Shown here: piece by piece, positions 26,914 through 39,912 of the stretch | How positions within the stretch are numbered: the stretch's first letter is position 1 | Layout of the letters: each line of letters opens with the position of its first letter | Source of the DNA: Marinobacter santoriniensis NKSG1 | GTDB lineage: Bacteria > Pseudomonadota > Gammaproteobacteria > Pseudomonadales > Oleiphilaceae | NCBI RefSeq assembly: GCF_000347775.1 | Contig: NZ_APAT01000013.1 | Span: 1 to 64,000, forward strand | Reading direction: 5' to 3' | DNA length: 64,000 nt | Notes under the pieces: generated by a model | What the model saw: the letters and a program-made list of their open reading frames with translations, nothing else | What the model was told of the DNA's origin: nothing | The model's database searches: none | Position numbers and translations under genes: made by a program

Positions 26914-28246
26914 GCCCCCAGAAGGTCATACCTGGCCGGAGATTCTGTGCACTTCGGTCAGGTCGCTTCCCGAACACCGGACTTTGTGGATTGCCCTCAG
27001 CGGCGGTCTGGATTCAACCCTGCTGGCCCACCTTGCTGCCTATTGCTATCCCACGCCGCACGATGTCCGGGCGATTCACGTCAACCATCAACTCCAGCCT
27101 AATGCGGATGCCACCGAACGGTTCTGTCGGCAACTGTGTGAGCAGTTGGCCATTCCGCTGACCTGCCGCCGGGTTGACGTGCAGCGCTCGGGAGGCCGGG
27201 CCGGGGGACTCGAGGAATCCGCTCGTCAGGCGCGTTATGACGTCTTTGAGCAGCTGCTGGAGCCCAGTGATCTGTTGCTGATGGCACACCACGCAGACGA
27301 CCAGGCCGAAACGCTGCTCTTTCGATTGATTCGTGGCACCGGGGTGCGGGGGCTCGCCGGTATGCCGAGGAAGCGTCCGCTCGGAAAAGGTCTGCTTTAC
27401 CGGCCGTTGCTGGATTTTAGCCGCGGGGATCTATCCGGTTGGGCAACAGCTGCAGGATTGCCATGGATTGACGATCCCAGCAACGCCGATGCACGGTTTG
27501 ACCGGAACTTCCTGCGGCAGCGTGTGCTACCACTCATCCGATCCCGCTGGCCTGAGCTGAACCGGCGAATCTCCCACACAGCCAGGGCCTGTGGGGAGAG
27601 TGTTTTCCTGGCGGATCGGTTGGCGGCACTCCATTGGGAGCAGTGTGCCGATCACTGCGGTCGCCTGGTTATCGAGCGTCTTGCCGGCTTGTGTCCCGTG
27701 GAACGGAAAAATCTGATCACCTGGTGGATCCGGGGTGCCGGCTACCCGGAACCTGCGCTTCGAGACTGGGGGCAGGTTATTGGCGAGTTGATTGGAGCTC
27801 GCCAGGATGGCGCGCCTGAAATCGTGGGCGAGGGGTTTGCTATCCGTCGTTTCAGTGACCGGCTCTACCTGGTGCCGGCGACGCCGGAGGCATTGCCGGT
27901 GGATGCTGAACTGTCCCCGCAACGGCCCCTCAGATGGGGTGAGTGGTCTATCCGTTTGATTCCCGCAAGCGAGCAGACCCTGCCGAATCCTGCAATACGG
28001 GTATCTACGAGGCAGGGCGGCGAAACCTTCCAGCCGACTCCGCGGGGGTATGACCGGCCCTTGAAAAAGTGGCTTCAGGAACAGGCGGTTCCACCCTGGG
28101 AAAGGGCTCGGTTACCGCTGGTTTTCAGCGTCGAGGGGGATCAGCAAAGACTGATCGCAATTGGCGATTTGTGGTGTTCTGGGCAATACTCGGGAAGCGC
28201 TCCTGCCGCCGGCTGGAGGCTGATTGTCGAGCGGGATTGTGATTGA
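26897..28246 (+). CDS. tilS: tRNA(Ile)-lysidine synthetase
   Basis: This enzyme adds lysine to C34 of the tRNA(Ile) CAU anticodon so that it reads AUA codons. The 449-residue protein has the N-type ATP pyrophosphatase loop SGGLDS (residues 35-40), the motif [19 protein letters not shown], the central helical domain and the C-terminal TilS domain ([13 protein letters not shown]). The ATG at 26897 is used, giving a 17-base overlap with accA; the longer frame would lie wholly inside accA coding sequence. Confidence 0.94.
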   Translation: MTPGDKPPEGHTWPEILCTSVRSLPEHRTLWIALSGGLDSTLLAHLAAYCYPTPHDVRAIHVNHQLQPNADATERFCRQLCEQLAIPLTCRRVDVQRSGGRAGGLEESARQARYDVFEQLLEPSDLLLMAHHADDQAETLLFRLIRGTGVRGLAGMPRKRPLGKGLLYRPLLDFSRGDLSGWATAAGLPWIDDPSNADARFDRNFLRQRVLPLIRSRWPELNRRISHTARACGESVFLADRLAALHWEQCADHCGRLVIERLAGLCPVERKNLITWWIRGAGYPEPALRDWGQVIGELIGARQDGAPEIVGEGFAIRRFSDRLYLVPATPEALPVDAELSPQRPLRWGEWSIRLIPASEQTLPNPAIRVSTRQGGETFQPTPRGYDRPLKKWLQEQAVPPWERARLPLVFSVEGDQQRLIAIGDLWCSGQYSGSAPAAGWRLIVERDCD

Positions 28247-28286
28247 GTCAGGAGGGGGTTTCTGGTAGTCTGGCGTCCCATCTTGA

Positions 28287-30832
<2,546 letters not shown>

Positions 30833-30840
30833 GGGAGTAC

Positions 30841-30954
30841 GAGCAGGTGGGAGATGACTTTCCAAAACACGCTCCTTGCGGCACATCCCTGTGGCGCTTG
30901 GGCTCCGCCATCCATGGCTCCGCACAGTTTTGGAAAGTCATCTCCCACCTGCTC
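30841..30954 (+). repeat. Dispersed hairpin element, copy 1
   Basis: A perfect 28-bp inverted repeat (30841-30868 with 30927-30954) flanks a 58-base core. The core can form two small hairpins: 30878-30897 (GCG, CACA, loop TCCC, TGTG, CGC) and 30907-30918 (GCCATCCATGGC). The core matches the reverse complement of the element at 50055-50185 in blocks CCAAAACACGCT, GCACATCCCTGTG, CGCTTG, TCCATGGC and ACAGTTTTGG, whereas the outer arms of the two copies are unrelated. It lies between the kdsA terminator and eno and codes for no credible protein. Confidence 0.85.
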
Positions 30955-30990
30955 TTTGCCCGATTACAAGTCATAACCGTTCAGATATAG

Positions 30991-32304
<1,314 letters not shown>

Positions 32305-32352
32305 AGCGCCAATGACCCGAAAACTTCCGGTTTTCGGGTAACAAAATGTTAA

Positions 32353-32396
32353 GGCCATCGCGTTCCGGGTGAAAATTCGGACACGATGGCCTTTTT
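32353..32396 (+). terminator. Intrinsic terminator after eno
   Basis: GGCCATCG (32353-32360) pairs with CGATGGCC (32384-32391); the stem continues inward with one mismatch and a bulge to CCG/CGG, and TTTTT follows (32392-32396). A separate 10-bp perfect hairpin just downstream of the eno stop (32315-32339) has no T-tract and may only stabilise the 3' end of the mRNA. Confidence 0.85.
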
Positions 32397-32416
32397 GTAC
32401 AACCAGTTAGAACAAT

Positions 32417-32446
32417 TTGTTGCTAATCTACTCTAGGGTCTATACT
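32417..32446 (+). promoter_or_regulatory. Candidate sigma-70 promoter for ftsB-ispD-ispF-truD
   Basis: TTGTTG (32417-32422), an 18-base spacer, and TATACT (32441-32446) lie directly after the eno terminator and about 50 bases before the ftsB ATG. Position and match support a promoter for the downstream run, but no transcript start can be shown from sequence alone. Confidence 0.5.
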
Positions 32447-32496
32447 CAACACTCATCGCTGGTTTGCTGGCTGGTTAAAATTTATACGGGATCGAG

Positions 32497-32769
32497 ATGA
32501 AAACGCTCTGGGCAGTCATGGTTGTGCTCATACTCCTGCTTCAGGTTCGCCTGTGGGTCGGGGAGGGCAGTTTTGCGCAGGTGTGGTCCCTCAAGAATGC
32601 CATCGCAGATCAGCGTGCCGAGAATGCAGATCTGGCCGCCCGTAATGAGAGCCTGTATGCGGAAGTTCGCAATCTCCGCAACGAACAGGGTGCCGTTGAA
32701 GAGCGAGCCCGGATGAACCTCGGACTGATCCGCAAGGACGAAACCTTCTTCCTCGTTGTGGACAATTGA
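32497..32769 (+). CDS. ftsB: Cell division protein FtsB
   Basis: A 90-residue bitopic membrane protein: one N-terminal helix (residues about 3-21, LWAVMVVLILLLQVRLWVG), then a coiled coil (LKNAIADQRAENADLAARNE) and a C-terminal EERARMNLGLIRKDETFF segment typical of FtsB. It links FtsL and FtsQ in the divisome and helps to activate septal wall synthesis (family knowledge). The eno-ftsB-ispD-ispF order is conserved in gammaproteobacteria and supports the name. Confidence 0.92.
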   Translation: MKTLWAVMVVLILLLQVRLWVGEGSFAQVWSLKNAIADQRAENADLAARNESLYAEVRNLRNEQGAVEERARMNLGLIRKDETFFLVVDN

Positions 32770-32820
32770 TGAACTGTTGAGCACCGGGCGCTGGGTTTCC
32801 CTACCTTGTGCGAATGCCTC

Positions 32821-33537
32821 ATGAATAAACCCAAACACTGGCTTGTCGTTCCCGCCGCCGGAATCGGCACCCGAATGAAATCGGAATTGCCTAAGCAGTA
32901 CCTGATGCTGGGGCATCGGTACCTCCTCGACATCACATTGTCCCGAATACTCGACCAGTTTGAATTCGCCGGCTGTATGGTGTCCCTCAATGCGAGGGAT
33001 CGTTGGTGGCAGGATACGGAAGCATCCGGCGACGACAGGGTTCAGACCTGTACCGGTGGCGATGAACGTGTGCATTCAGTATTTTCAGCATTGCACGCCC
33101 TCCAGGAACAGGCGCAGCCAGACGACTGGGTTCTGGTCCATGACGCGGCGCGCCCCTGTCTTCATTCCGGTGATCTGTCACGGTTGGTGACCGCTTTATC
33201 GGATCACCCGGTGGGAGGCTTGTTGGCCGCGCCGGTGGCCGATACGCTCAAAAAGGCGGATGGTGGCGAGCCGGCCCGGGTGGACACGACCGTAGACAGG
33301 CGTCATCTCTGGCGCGCGCTAACCCCTCAGATGTTTCGTTTCGGCGCACTCACCCGTGCTCTGGAGCAATGTCTCTCCCGGGGGTACAGCGTGACGGACG
33401 AATCTTCTGCACTGGAACTGATGGGCGACAGACCGGTTCTGATTGAAGGGCGACCGGATAACATTAAAATCACCGTACCGTCGGATCTTGCGCTGGCCAG
33501 TTTCATTCTGGAGCGGCTGTCGACGGACTCCGCCTGA
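32821..33537 (+). CDS. ispD: 2-C-methyl-D-erythritol 4-phosphate cytidylyltransferase
   Basis: Transfers CMP to methylerythritol phosphate, the third step of the MEP isoprenoid pathway. The 238-residue protein has the cytidylyl-binding start VVPAAGIGTRMKSELPKQY and the motif VLVHDAARPC, and a C-terminal KITVPSDLALA region. The ATG at 32821 is used; the longer frame begins at a TTG 15 bases earlier and adds nothing conserved. It lies between ftsB and ispF as in many relatives. Confidence 0.94.
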   Translation: MNKPKHWLVVPAAGIGTRMKSELPKQYLMLGHRYLLDITLSRILDQFEFAGCMVSLNARDRWWQDTEASGDDRVQTCTGGDERVHSVFSALHALQEQAQPDDWVLVHDAARPCLHSGDLSRLVTALSDHPVGGLLAAPVADTLKKADGGEPARVDTTVDRRHLWRALTPQMFRFGALTRALEQCLSRGYSVTDESSALELMGDRPVLIEGRPDNIKITVPSDLALASFILERLSTDSA

Positions 33538-33564
33538 AACGGATTCCTTTTATCGGAGATCAAC

Positions 33565-34044
33565 ATGCGAATTGGTCAGGGCTTCGATGTCCATGCCTTC
33601 TGCGATGGCAGTGTTGTGACGCTTGGCGGCGTCCAGATTCCCCATGAAAGAGGGCTGAAGGCGCACTCTGATGGTGACGTTCTTCTGCACGCCCTCGCCG
33701 ATGCTTTGCTGGGAGCCGCAGCGCTCGGAGACATCGGACACCTTTTTCCGGATACCAGTGACGAGTGGGCCGGTGCCGATAGCCGGGGTCTGCTACGCCG
33801 CGTCGTTGAGCGTGTTCGTGAGGCGGGATTCGCGGTCGTCAACGTCGACACCACGATCATTGCGCAGGCTCCGAAAATGGCGCCTCACGTAGAGTCCATG
33901 CGAATGAACATTGCCGAGGACCTGGGGGTCTCCGTCAGCCGGGTGAGCGTCAAGGCGACCACCACCGAGCGGCTTGGCTTTACCGGGCGTTCGGAGGGCA
34001 TTGCCTGCCAGGCTATCTGCCTGCTTGAACCGGGGGCTCTGTGA
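33565..34044 (+). CDS. ispF: 2-C-methyl-D-erythritol 2,4-cyclodiphosphate synthase
   Basis: Cyclises CDP-methylerythritol 2-phosphate with loss of CMP, the fifth MEP pathway step. The 159-residue protein carries the zinc ligands D8, H10 and H42 (GFDVHAF and [17 protein letters not shown]), the same numbers as in E. coli, and the later [25 protein letters not shown] region. Full length. It overlaps truD by 4 bases (GTGA), which couples an isoprenoid gene to a tRNA-modification gene, the usual arrangement in this group. Confidence 0.95.
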   Translation: MRIGQGFDVHAFCDGSVVTLGGVQIPHERGLKAHSDGDVLLHALADALLGAAALGDIGHLFPDTSDEWAGADSRGLLRRVVERVREAGFAVVNVDTTIIAQAPKMAPHVESMRMNIAEDLGVSVSRVSVKATTTERLGFTGRSEGIACQAICLLEPGAL

Positions 34045-35084
34045 ACGACAGCGGTTCTGCTCCCGGACACTGGCGATTGGACTGGCCGACCTCTTCAGGC
34101 CGAGCCGGGCGGGCAAGGCTGAAATGTTTTCCCGAGGACTTCCGCGTGGACGAGCATCTTGGGGATGCAGGCGGGCTTGCGGGAGAGGGTGAGCATCTTT
34201 ATCTCTTGCTTGAAAAGGTTGGCGATAACACCGACTACGTGGCCCGCACCCTTGCCGGCCTGGTCGGTTGCCGTGCATTCGATGTCGGATATTGCGGTCT
34301 CAAGGATCGTCACGCCGTCACAACGCAGTGGTTCAGCCTTTACCGTCCGGGAATGGAACAGGATGATGCGGCCCTGATTGAACGTATTGGGGAACACTGG
34401 CGGGTGCTGTCGGAGACCCGGGCGCCGAAGAAACTCAGGCGGGGAGACCATGCGGGCAACCGATTCACGATTGTGCTTCGAGCGGTCTCTGGCGATCGGC
34501 GCTCCCTGGATGAGGCACTCTGTCGTTTGCGGGACAGGGGAGCGCCAAACTATTTTGGGCCGCAACGGTTCGGAAGGGGCGGTGGGAATCTCGACAAAGC
34601 TCTGCAGATTGACCCGGCACGACTGAATCGGCGGTCAAAACGTGGCGCCAAAGGTGGCAGTCAGAGAACGAAAAACGTATTGTACTTTTCGGCAGCACGC
34701 TCGTGGCTTTTTAATGAAGTGCTGGCTGCCCGGGTGAGTGATGGCAGCTGGAGGGATCCTCTTCCGGGGGAGTCAGCCGCGCCGGTAGACGCGCCCACAG
34801 GCCCTATGTGGGGCGATGGTGGAACCGACGCCACGGGAGATCAGGAACGGCTGGAGCGCGATGTGGTCGCGCAGCATCCCGACATTGCGGCGTTGTTTTC
34901 CGCAACACGCATGAAGCCGGAACGCCGGCCGCTGGTAGCACGACCAGACAATCTGACCTGGTGCTGGCTGGCGGACGATGTGCTGGAAGTGCAGTTTCAG
35001 CTGGCACCAGGTCAATTTGCCACAACGGTTCTGGGGGATGTTCTGGAACTGGAGGACCGTAGCCTTGGTCCCGATAATCAATAA
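34041..35084 (+). CDS. truD: tRNA pseudouridine(13) synthase TruD
   Basis: Makes pseudouridine at position 13 of tRNA(Glu). The 347-residue protein has the TruD-specific catalytic motif [14 protein letters not shown], the preceding QEDFRVDE-like segment (here [13 protein letters not shown]), and [10 protein letters not shown] further on. The start is GTG in the overlap with the ispF stop. It is followed after 21 bases by surE, matching the truD-surE-pcm order seen in many gammaproteobacteria. Confidence 0.94.
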   Translation: MNDSGSAPGHWRLDWPTSSGRAGRARLKCFPEDFRVDEHLGDAGGLAGEGEHLYLLLEKVGDNTDYVARTLAGLVGCRAFDVGYCGLKDRHAVTTQWFSLYRPGMEQDDAALIERIGEHWRVLSETRAPKKLRRGDHAGNRFTIVLRAVSGDRRSLDEALCRLRDRGAPNYFGPQRFGRGGGNLDKALQIDPARLNRRSKRGAKGGSQRTKNVLYFSAARSWLFNEVLAARVSDGSWRDPLPGESAAPVDAPTGPMWGDGGTDATGDQERLERDVVAQHPDIAALFSATRMKPERRPLVARPDNLTWCWLADDVLEVQFQLAPGQFATTVLGDVLELEDRSLGPDNQ

Positions 35085-35105
35085 AAAACGCTAGCGGAGA
35101 ACACA

Positions 35106-35876
35106 GTGCGCATTCTCTTGTCGAATGATGATGGTGTACATTCGCCCGGGCTCGTAGCTCTGTATGAGGGGCTTCAGGGTCTGGGGCATCTGGAAGTGGT
35201 TGCCCCTGACCGTGACCACAGTGGCGCCAGTAACGCATTGACCCTCAACCGTCCATTGACTGTCGAGACGCATCCCAACGGCTTTCGCTCGGTAGACGGG
35301 ACACCCACAGACTGCGTGCATCTTGCTGTCAACGGTCTGTTCGAGCAGCCTTTCGACCGGGTTATTTCCGGTATCAATACCCACGCCAACCTCGGTGATG
35401 ACATCATTTATTCGGGTACGGTAGCGGCAGCAACGGAAGGACGGCACCTCGGATTGCCTGCCATTGCGGTATCCCTGGTGAATGATGGCCACTTTCATTA
35501 TGAGACCGCAGCCCATGTTGTGCGTTTGCTATTGGAGCAGCGTCAGCCCCTGGAGCTCGGTCCCCGTTCCATACTCAACGTCAACGTGCCGGACCTGCCA
35601 TGGGACAGGATTGCAGGTATTCGTGTGACGCGCCTCGGCCACCGGGAGCGTGCGGAAGGTGCGGTTCCCATGACGTGTCCCCGGGGTAAGCAGCGTTACT
35701 GGATAGGAGCGGCAGGTGCCGGCGGCGACGCCGGACCCGGTACCGACTTCCACGCAGTCCGCGAGGGGTATGTGTCCATCACTCCGGTACACATTGATAT
35801 GACCCGGCATGAGGCACTGATATCTCTCCGCGACTGGGTAGACGGCCTCGGCTTCGGGGGAGAAACCGATCAATGA
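35106..35876 (+). CDS. surE: 5'/3'-nucleotidase SurE
   Basis: A metal-dependent phosphatase acting on nucleoside 5'- and 3'-monophosphates, tied to stationary-phase survival. The 256-residue protein begins MRILLSNDDGVHSPG with the metal pair D8 and D9; the other conserved segments are DRDHSGASNALT, GTPTDCVHLAVNG and SGINTHANLGDDIIYSGTVA. The start is GTG at 35106. It overlaps pcm by 4 bases, so surE and pcm are coupled. Confidence 0.95.
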   Translation: MRILLSNDDGVHSPGLVALYEGLQGLGHLEVVAPDRDHSGASNALTLNRPLTVETHPNGFRSVDGTPTDCVHLAVNGLFEQPFDRVISGINTHANLGDDIIYSGTVAAATEGRHLGLPAIAVSLVNDGHFHYETAAHVVRLLLEQRQPLELGPRSILNVNVPDLPWDRIAGIRVTRLGHRERAEGAVPMTCPRGKQRYWIGAAGAGGDAGPGTDFHAVREGYVSITPVHIDMTRHEALISLRDWVDGLGFGGETDQ

Positions 35877-36529
35877 GTGCTCAGCTCCAGGGTATTGGCA
35901 TGACCTCCCGCCGGACTCGCATGCGTCTGGTTCAGCGGCTTCGGGAGGGCGGCATTGAAAACGAGCGCGTTCTGGAAGCCATTGGAAACGTTCCCCGTCA
36001 TATTTTCCTGGACGAGGCGCTGGCTCATCGCGCCTACGAGGATACATCGCTCCCGATCGGGTATGGCCAGACACTGTCCCAGCCCTATATTGTCGCCCGG
36101 ATGACCGAGATTCTGATGGCGCATGAGCCGGCTCGTGTGCTGGAACTCGGGACAGGCTCCGGTTATCAGACCGCCGTTCTGGCGCACCTGGTTCCTGAGG
36201 TCTGCAGTGTTGAACGAATCAGGCCACTGCAGGACAGGGCCAGGGAGCGCCTCCGACAACTGGGTTCCCGGAACGTCCAACTGAAACATGCGGATGGTGG
36301 AATGGGCTGGCCTGAGCGCGGCCCTTTTGATGGTATCGTCGTGACGGCGGCACCGATAGAAGTACCCCGGGAGCTGCTTGAACAGCTCGCTGATAACGGC
36401 GTTCTGATTGCGCCTGTTGGAGAGGAAACACAAATGCTGGTGGAAGTGATTCGCCGTGGTGATCGTTTCGAACACCGTGAACTGGAACCGGTACATTTTG
36501 TACCTCTGCTCGGGGGAGTCATCCGGTGA
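35873..36529 (+). CDS. pcm: Protein-L-isoaspartate O-methyltransferase
   Basis: Methylates isoaspartyl residues so that aged proteins can be repaired, using S-adenosylmethionine. The 218-residue protein shows the SAM-binding motif VLELGTGSGYQTAVLAHL, the upstream substrate region SLPIGYGQTLSQPYIVARMT, and the post-I and C-terminal segments (FDGIVVTAAP, VPLLGG). It overlaps surE and the DUF368 gene by 4 bases each, part of the chain leading to nlpD and rpoS. Confidence 0.94.
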   Translation: MSAQLQGIGMTSRRTRMRLVQRLREGGIENERVLEAIGNVPRHIFLDEALAHRAYEDTSLPIGYGQTLSQPYIVARMTEILMAHEPARVLELGTGSGYQTAVLAHLVPEVCSVERIRPLQDRARERLRQLGSRNVQLKHADGGMGWPERGPFDGIVVTAAPIEVPRELLEQLADNGVLIAPVGEETQMLVEVIRRGDRFEHRELEPVHFVPLLGGVIR

Positions 36530-37503
36530 CAGTGTCCGACACGGAGAGATCAAGTTCATCCAACCTTGACGGGGCGAACCAGCGCCCGCTCGGTGTATTC
36601 ATCCGGGGTGTTGCAATGGGCGCGGCAGACGTCGTTCCCGGAGTATCCGGTGGCACGATTGCCTTTATTACCGGCATCTATTTCCGGCTGCTGGAAGCCA
36701 TCAGCGCGTTGCCGGTGGCTTTCTTCCGCCACCTGGTTCGCGGCAGGCTCGGAGCCTTCTGGCGGGAGGCGGACGGGACATTCCTTGTTTGTCTCCTGGC
36801 CGGCATTCTGACCAGCGTGGTTACCCTGGCGTCTGCCATTACCTTTGCGCTGATGAATTATCCGGTACTGATCTGGAGTTTCTTTTTCGGGCTGATCATT
36901 GCCTCGGTGTGGCACGTCGGACGCCAGGTCCGTCGATATCGATGGCCACTCGCCTTGCCCCTCCTGGCTGGCACGGCAGTCGCCTGGTGGGTGACAACCC
37001 TCTCGGCAGGCCAGGTTTCACCGTCCTCCCTCGCTTTTTTCGGAGCGGGGGCACTCGCCATTTGTGCCATGATCCTTCCGGGGATATCCGGTAGCTTCAT
37101 TTTGTTGATCATCGGCATGTACGCGCCGGTTCTTGGCGCTGTTAAATCCGGTGATTTCGGTATTCTGTTGCTGTTCGGTGCCGGATGCCTTCTGGGACTG
37201 CTGTCCATTGCCCGCCTGATCACCTGGGCTTTCCATCATTTCCACGATTATGTGATGGCGCTGCTGACCGGCTTCATGATTGGTGCGCTCAACAAGGTCT
37301 GGCCCTGGAAGGAGACCCTGAGCTGGCGGATCAATCATTCCGGGGATCGGGTGCCTTTAACGGAGCTTAGTGTCAGTCCCGAAACCTTTCATCAGGTGAC
37401 AGGGCAAGACCCCCAGTTGCTGGTGGCGTTGGTCATGGCTTGCCTGGGACTGGCCCTGGTTCTTGGAATTGAATGGCTCGGTTCTCGCAGAAGTGTTACC
37501 TGA
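36526..37503 (+). CDS. DUF368 inner-membrane protein
   Basis: A 325-residue polytopic membrane protein of the DUF368 family. The N-terminal signature GVAMGAADVVPGVSGGTIAFITGIY and its inverted partner ICAMILPGISGSFILLIIGMY mark the two related halves typical of the family. Recent work links DUF368 proteins to recycling of the C55 undecaprenyl-phosphate carrier across the membrane (family knowledge, not tested here). The start is GTG in a 4-base overlap with pcm; the gene ends the surE-pcm run. Confidence 0.88.
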   Translation: MTVSDTERSSSSNLDGANQRPLGVFIRGVAMGAADVVPGVSGGTIAFITGIYFRLLEAISALPVAFFRHLVRGRLGAFWREADGTFLVCLLAGILTSVVTLASAITFALMNYPVLIWSFFFGLIIASVWHVGRQVRRYRWPLALPLLAGTAVAWWVTTLSAGQVSPSSLAFFGAGALAICAMILPGISGSFILLIIGMYAPVLGAVKSGDFGILLLFGAGCLLGLLSIARLITWAFHHFHDYVMALLTGFMIGALNKVWPWKETLSWRINHSGDRVPLTELSVSPETFHQVTGQDPQLLVALVMACLGLALVLGIEWLGSRRSVT

Positions 37504-37623
37504 CGCACAAAAATAATGTTTCGGACGGTAACACCCCCGGTTGGTGTGTAACTTGGATTGCGAGGGAAAATGTGCAATAAATTAGCAAGTTACTTTTAAA
37601 ACTTTAGAATCTGCATCGATTCA

Positions 37624-37652
37624 TTGTCCGTTTTATACGGATTTATTATAAC
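37624..37652 (+). promoter_or_regulatory. Candidate sigma-70 promoter for nlpD
   Basis: TTGTCC (37624-37629), a 17-base spacer, and TATAAC (37647-37652) lie in the AT-rich gap after the DUF368 gene. The expected transcript start, near 37659, would leave very little leader before a GTG at 37671 but a normal leader before the ATG at 37713, which favours the later start for nlpD. Confidence 0.55.
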
Positions 37653-37712
37653 TGGGGCAGTTTTATTTCTGTGAGATTCTTTCGTGGATGCTTCCACGCC
37701 GCCTGTCCGGTC

Positions 37713-38531
37713 ATGCTTCGGTTCCCCTCCGGTACCTGCCCCTTCACTCGTGCTCTGAAAATTCTGATTCTGGGAATCGCCCTGTCCATGCTGGGGGGCT
37801 GCAACACCTCCGCCATCTATCAGGACGATCTTTATAATCCGCCGGTCTATTGGGGGCGGCACGTCGTTCAGCCCGGCGAAACCCTCTACAGCATCGCGTG
37901 GCGATACGGCAGGGACTACCGGGAACTTGGCAGTGCCAATGGCATCGGCCCACCCTGGACCATCGAAGCAGGGCAGGTGCTGCGCCTGGACCTTCGCGGA
38001 ACGGTCACATCCTCCGGATCATCATCGGGCCATACCGCATCAGCCAGTACTCGGCACAGACCGCCTCCGGTACAGACCCCGGCTTCAGCTCCCCGACCGA
38101 AGGTAACCCGCTCGGCTGACCGTGATGCGCCCCTGGAAAAACGGACCCAGACCGTGGCTCACGTGAATTGGCGATGGCCTCACGCTGGCACCGTAATTGC
38201 AGGTTACTCAACATCCGGTAAAGTCAACAAAGGCATTGATATTGCCGGAAAACCCGGCGAACCGGTCAAAGCCGCTGCCAAAGGCAATGTGGTCTATGCC
38301 GGGAATGGGTTGCTAGGGTACGGTAATCTGATTATTGTGAACCATAATGAGCACTATCTAAGTGCTTATGCCCATAACCGGAAAATTCTGGTGCACGAAG
38401 GGGAGGATGTAAAAGCCGGCCAGGTTATCGCTGAACTGGGAAGCAGTGGTGCGGACAGACCCATGTTGCATTTTGAAATTCGGAAAAATGGCAATCCGGT
38501 CGATCCCATCCATTATCTCCCTCCGCGTTAA
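37713..38531 (+). CDS. nlpD: NlpD-like LysM/M23 lipoprotein
   Basis: A 272-residue lipoprotein (lipobox SMLGGC) with a LysM peptidoglycan-binding domain (VVQPGETLYSIAWRYGRDY) and a C-terminal LytM/M23 domain. Two catalytic positions look lost: the HxGxD motif reads NKGID and the HxH motif reads MLH, as expected for NlpD-type proteins that activate the amidase AmiC rather than cut peptidoglycan. The ATG at 37713 was chosen over the GTG at 37671 because it gives a compact signal peptide and fits the promoter. It stands directly before rpoS, the classic order, and may carry rpoS promoter elements inside it. Confidence 0.9.
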   Translation: MLRFPSGTCPFTRALKILILGIALSMLGGCNTSAIYQDDLYNPPVYWGRHVVQPGETLYSIAWRYGRDYRELGSANGIGPPWTIEAGQVLRLDLRGTVTSSGSSSGHTASASTRHRPPPVQTPASAPRPKVTRSADRDAPLEKRTQTVAHVNWRWPHAGTVIAGYSTSGKVNKGIDIAGKPGEPVKAAAKGNVVYAGNGLLGYGNLIIVNHNEHYLSAYAHNRKILVHEGEDVKAGQVIAELGSSGADRPMLHFEIRKNGNPVDPIHYLPPR

Positions 38532-38730
38532 TTCGGCGTTTGGCAGCCGGGATGCTGCGAACAACGGCACTGACAGAAACCGCGACAGAAAAAATAACAA
38601 TAAGTGACCGGCTCAAGCCGGCCAAACAACAAATGTCCTGACGAAAAAACACGAACACAGCTACACGTGTCCGCAATAAAAAGAAGTATCGGGCGTTCAT
38701 ACAGGATTATTGAGAGGCGGGGCAATAAAC

Positions 38731-39717
38731 ATGTCAGCTGAACAAGAAGACATCATCATTGATCGGGTAGAGGATCTGGAGGAATCAGAGGATCAGCTGC
38801 TCGCGGAAGACAAGGCGACCAAGCCGTCGGCGGGAGATGCCGAACAGGACTTCCCTACGCAAGGGCGATACTTTACGAGCCAGAAGCAGCTCGACGCCAC
38901 CCAGCTTTATCTGAACGAAATTGGTTTTTCACCCTTACTGACACCGGAAGAAGAAGTGTACTTTGCGCGGCTGGCCCAGAAAGGTGAAGAGTCTGGCCGG
39001 AAGCGGATGATCGAGAGCAACCTCCGACTGGTCGTCAAAATCGCGCGACGCTATGTAAACCGGGGCCTGACGCTGCTGGACCTGATCGAGGAGGGCAACC
39101 TTGGTCTGATCAGGGCTGTGGAGAAGTTTGACCCGGAGCGGGGGTTCCGTTTCTCTACCTATGCCACCTGGTGGATTCGTCAGACCATCGAACGGGCGAT
39201 CATGAACCAGACGCGGACAATCCGTCTGCCGATTCACGTGGTAAAAGAGCTCAATCTTTACTTGCGCGCAGCGCGGGAGCTGACCCAGAAGCTGGACCAC
39301 GAACCGTCGGCAGAAGAAATCGCCAGGCTGGTCGACAAGCCGGTTGAAGATGTCGAGCGACTGCTGGGGTTGAACGAGCGTGTGGCATCCATGGACACAC
39401 CGATCGGATCCGGCGGTGAAAAATCTCTGCTGGATACTGTGGCGGACGAGGGAGCATCGGATCCTGCGGATCTGCTTCAGGACAACAACATGTGCTCTTG
39501 TCTCGAGAAGTGGATTGATCAGCTCAGTGATAAGCAGCAGGAGGTACTGTCCCGGCGGTTCGGGCTTCGGGGTTACCCCGTAAGCACGCTTGAAGAAGTC
39601 GGGCAGGAAATCGGCCTCACTCGAGAGCGCGTCCGTCAGATTCAGGTTGAGGCATTGCGTCGACTGAGGGAAATCCTTGAGAAAGAGGGACTCTCTGGCA
39701 ATCTTCTGTTCAAATAA
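38731..39717 (+). CDS. rpoS: RNA polymerase sigma factor RpoS
   Basis: The stationary-phase and general stress sigma factor, 328 residues. Region 1.2 is [20 protein letters not shown]; region 2 is [36 protein letters not shown] and [17 protein letters not shown]; region 4 ends in [18 protein letters not shown]. The start is ATG at 38731 with GAGG upstream, giving the usual RpoS length; the longer frame begins with a TTG. The 199-base gap after nlpD probably holds the long 5' leader typical of rpoS mRNA, though I found no clear structure in it. Confidence 0.96.
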   Translation: MSAEQEDIIIDRVEDLEESEDQLLAEDKATKPSAGDAEQDFPTQGRYFTSQKQLDATQLYLNEIGFSPLLTPEEEVYFARLAQKGEESGRKRMIESNLRLVVKIARRYVNRGLTLLDLIEEGNLGLIRAVEKFDPERGFRFSTYATWWIRQTIERAIMNQTRTIRLPIHVVKELNLYLRAARELTQKLDHEPSAEEIARLVDKPVEDVERLLGLNERVASMDTPIGSGGEKSLLDTVADEGASDPADLLQDNNMCSCLEKWIDQLSDKQQEVLSRRFGLRGYPVSTLEEVGQEIGLTRERVRQIQVEALRRLREILEKEGLSGNLLFK

Positions 39718-39739
39718 TCCTTCGCGACGTGACGTGGGA

Positions 39740-39775
39740 AAAAGCCGGCCAGTGCTCTGGGCCGGCTTTTCTGTT
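39740..39775 (+). terminator. Intrinsic terminator after rpoS
   Basis: An 11-bp perfect stem (AAAAGCCGGCC at 39740-39750 with GGCCGGCTTTT at 39760-39770, 9-base loop) is followed by TTTTCTGTTTT. The A-run on the left side could also let it work weakly in the other direction, but nothing on the minus strand ends here. Confidence 0.9.
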
Positions 39776-39912
39776 TTCATGGTGTCCAAATGAGAACCAG
39801 GTTGCGCTAAGGCCCTCGGCGACATTGCTAGAATGCGCGGACCGGGGGAGATATGGCTGTCACCTGGTACGAATGAAACACGTGAATAATAACGACTGAA
39901 TAGGAAAGGACT

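Noticed and set aside
32315..32339. 10-bp perfect hairpin (ACCCGAAAAC with GTTTTCGGGT) after eno considered as the terminator
   Set aside because: No T-tract follows it on either strand; the hairpin with TTTTT at 32353-32396 is the better terminator.
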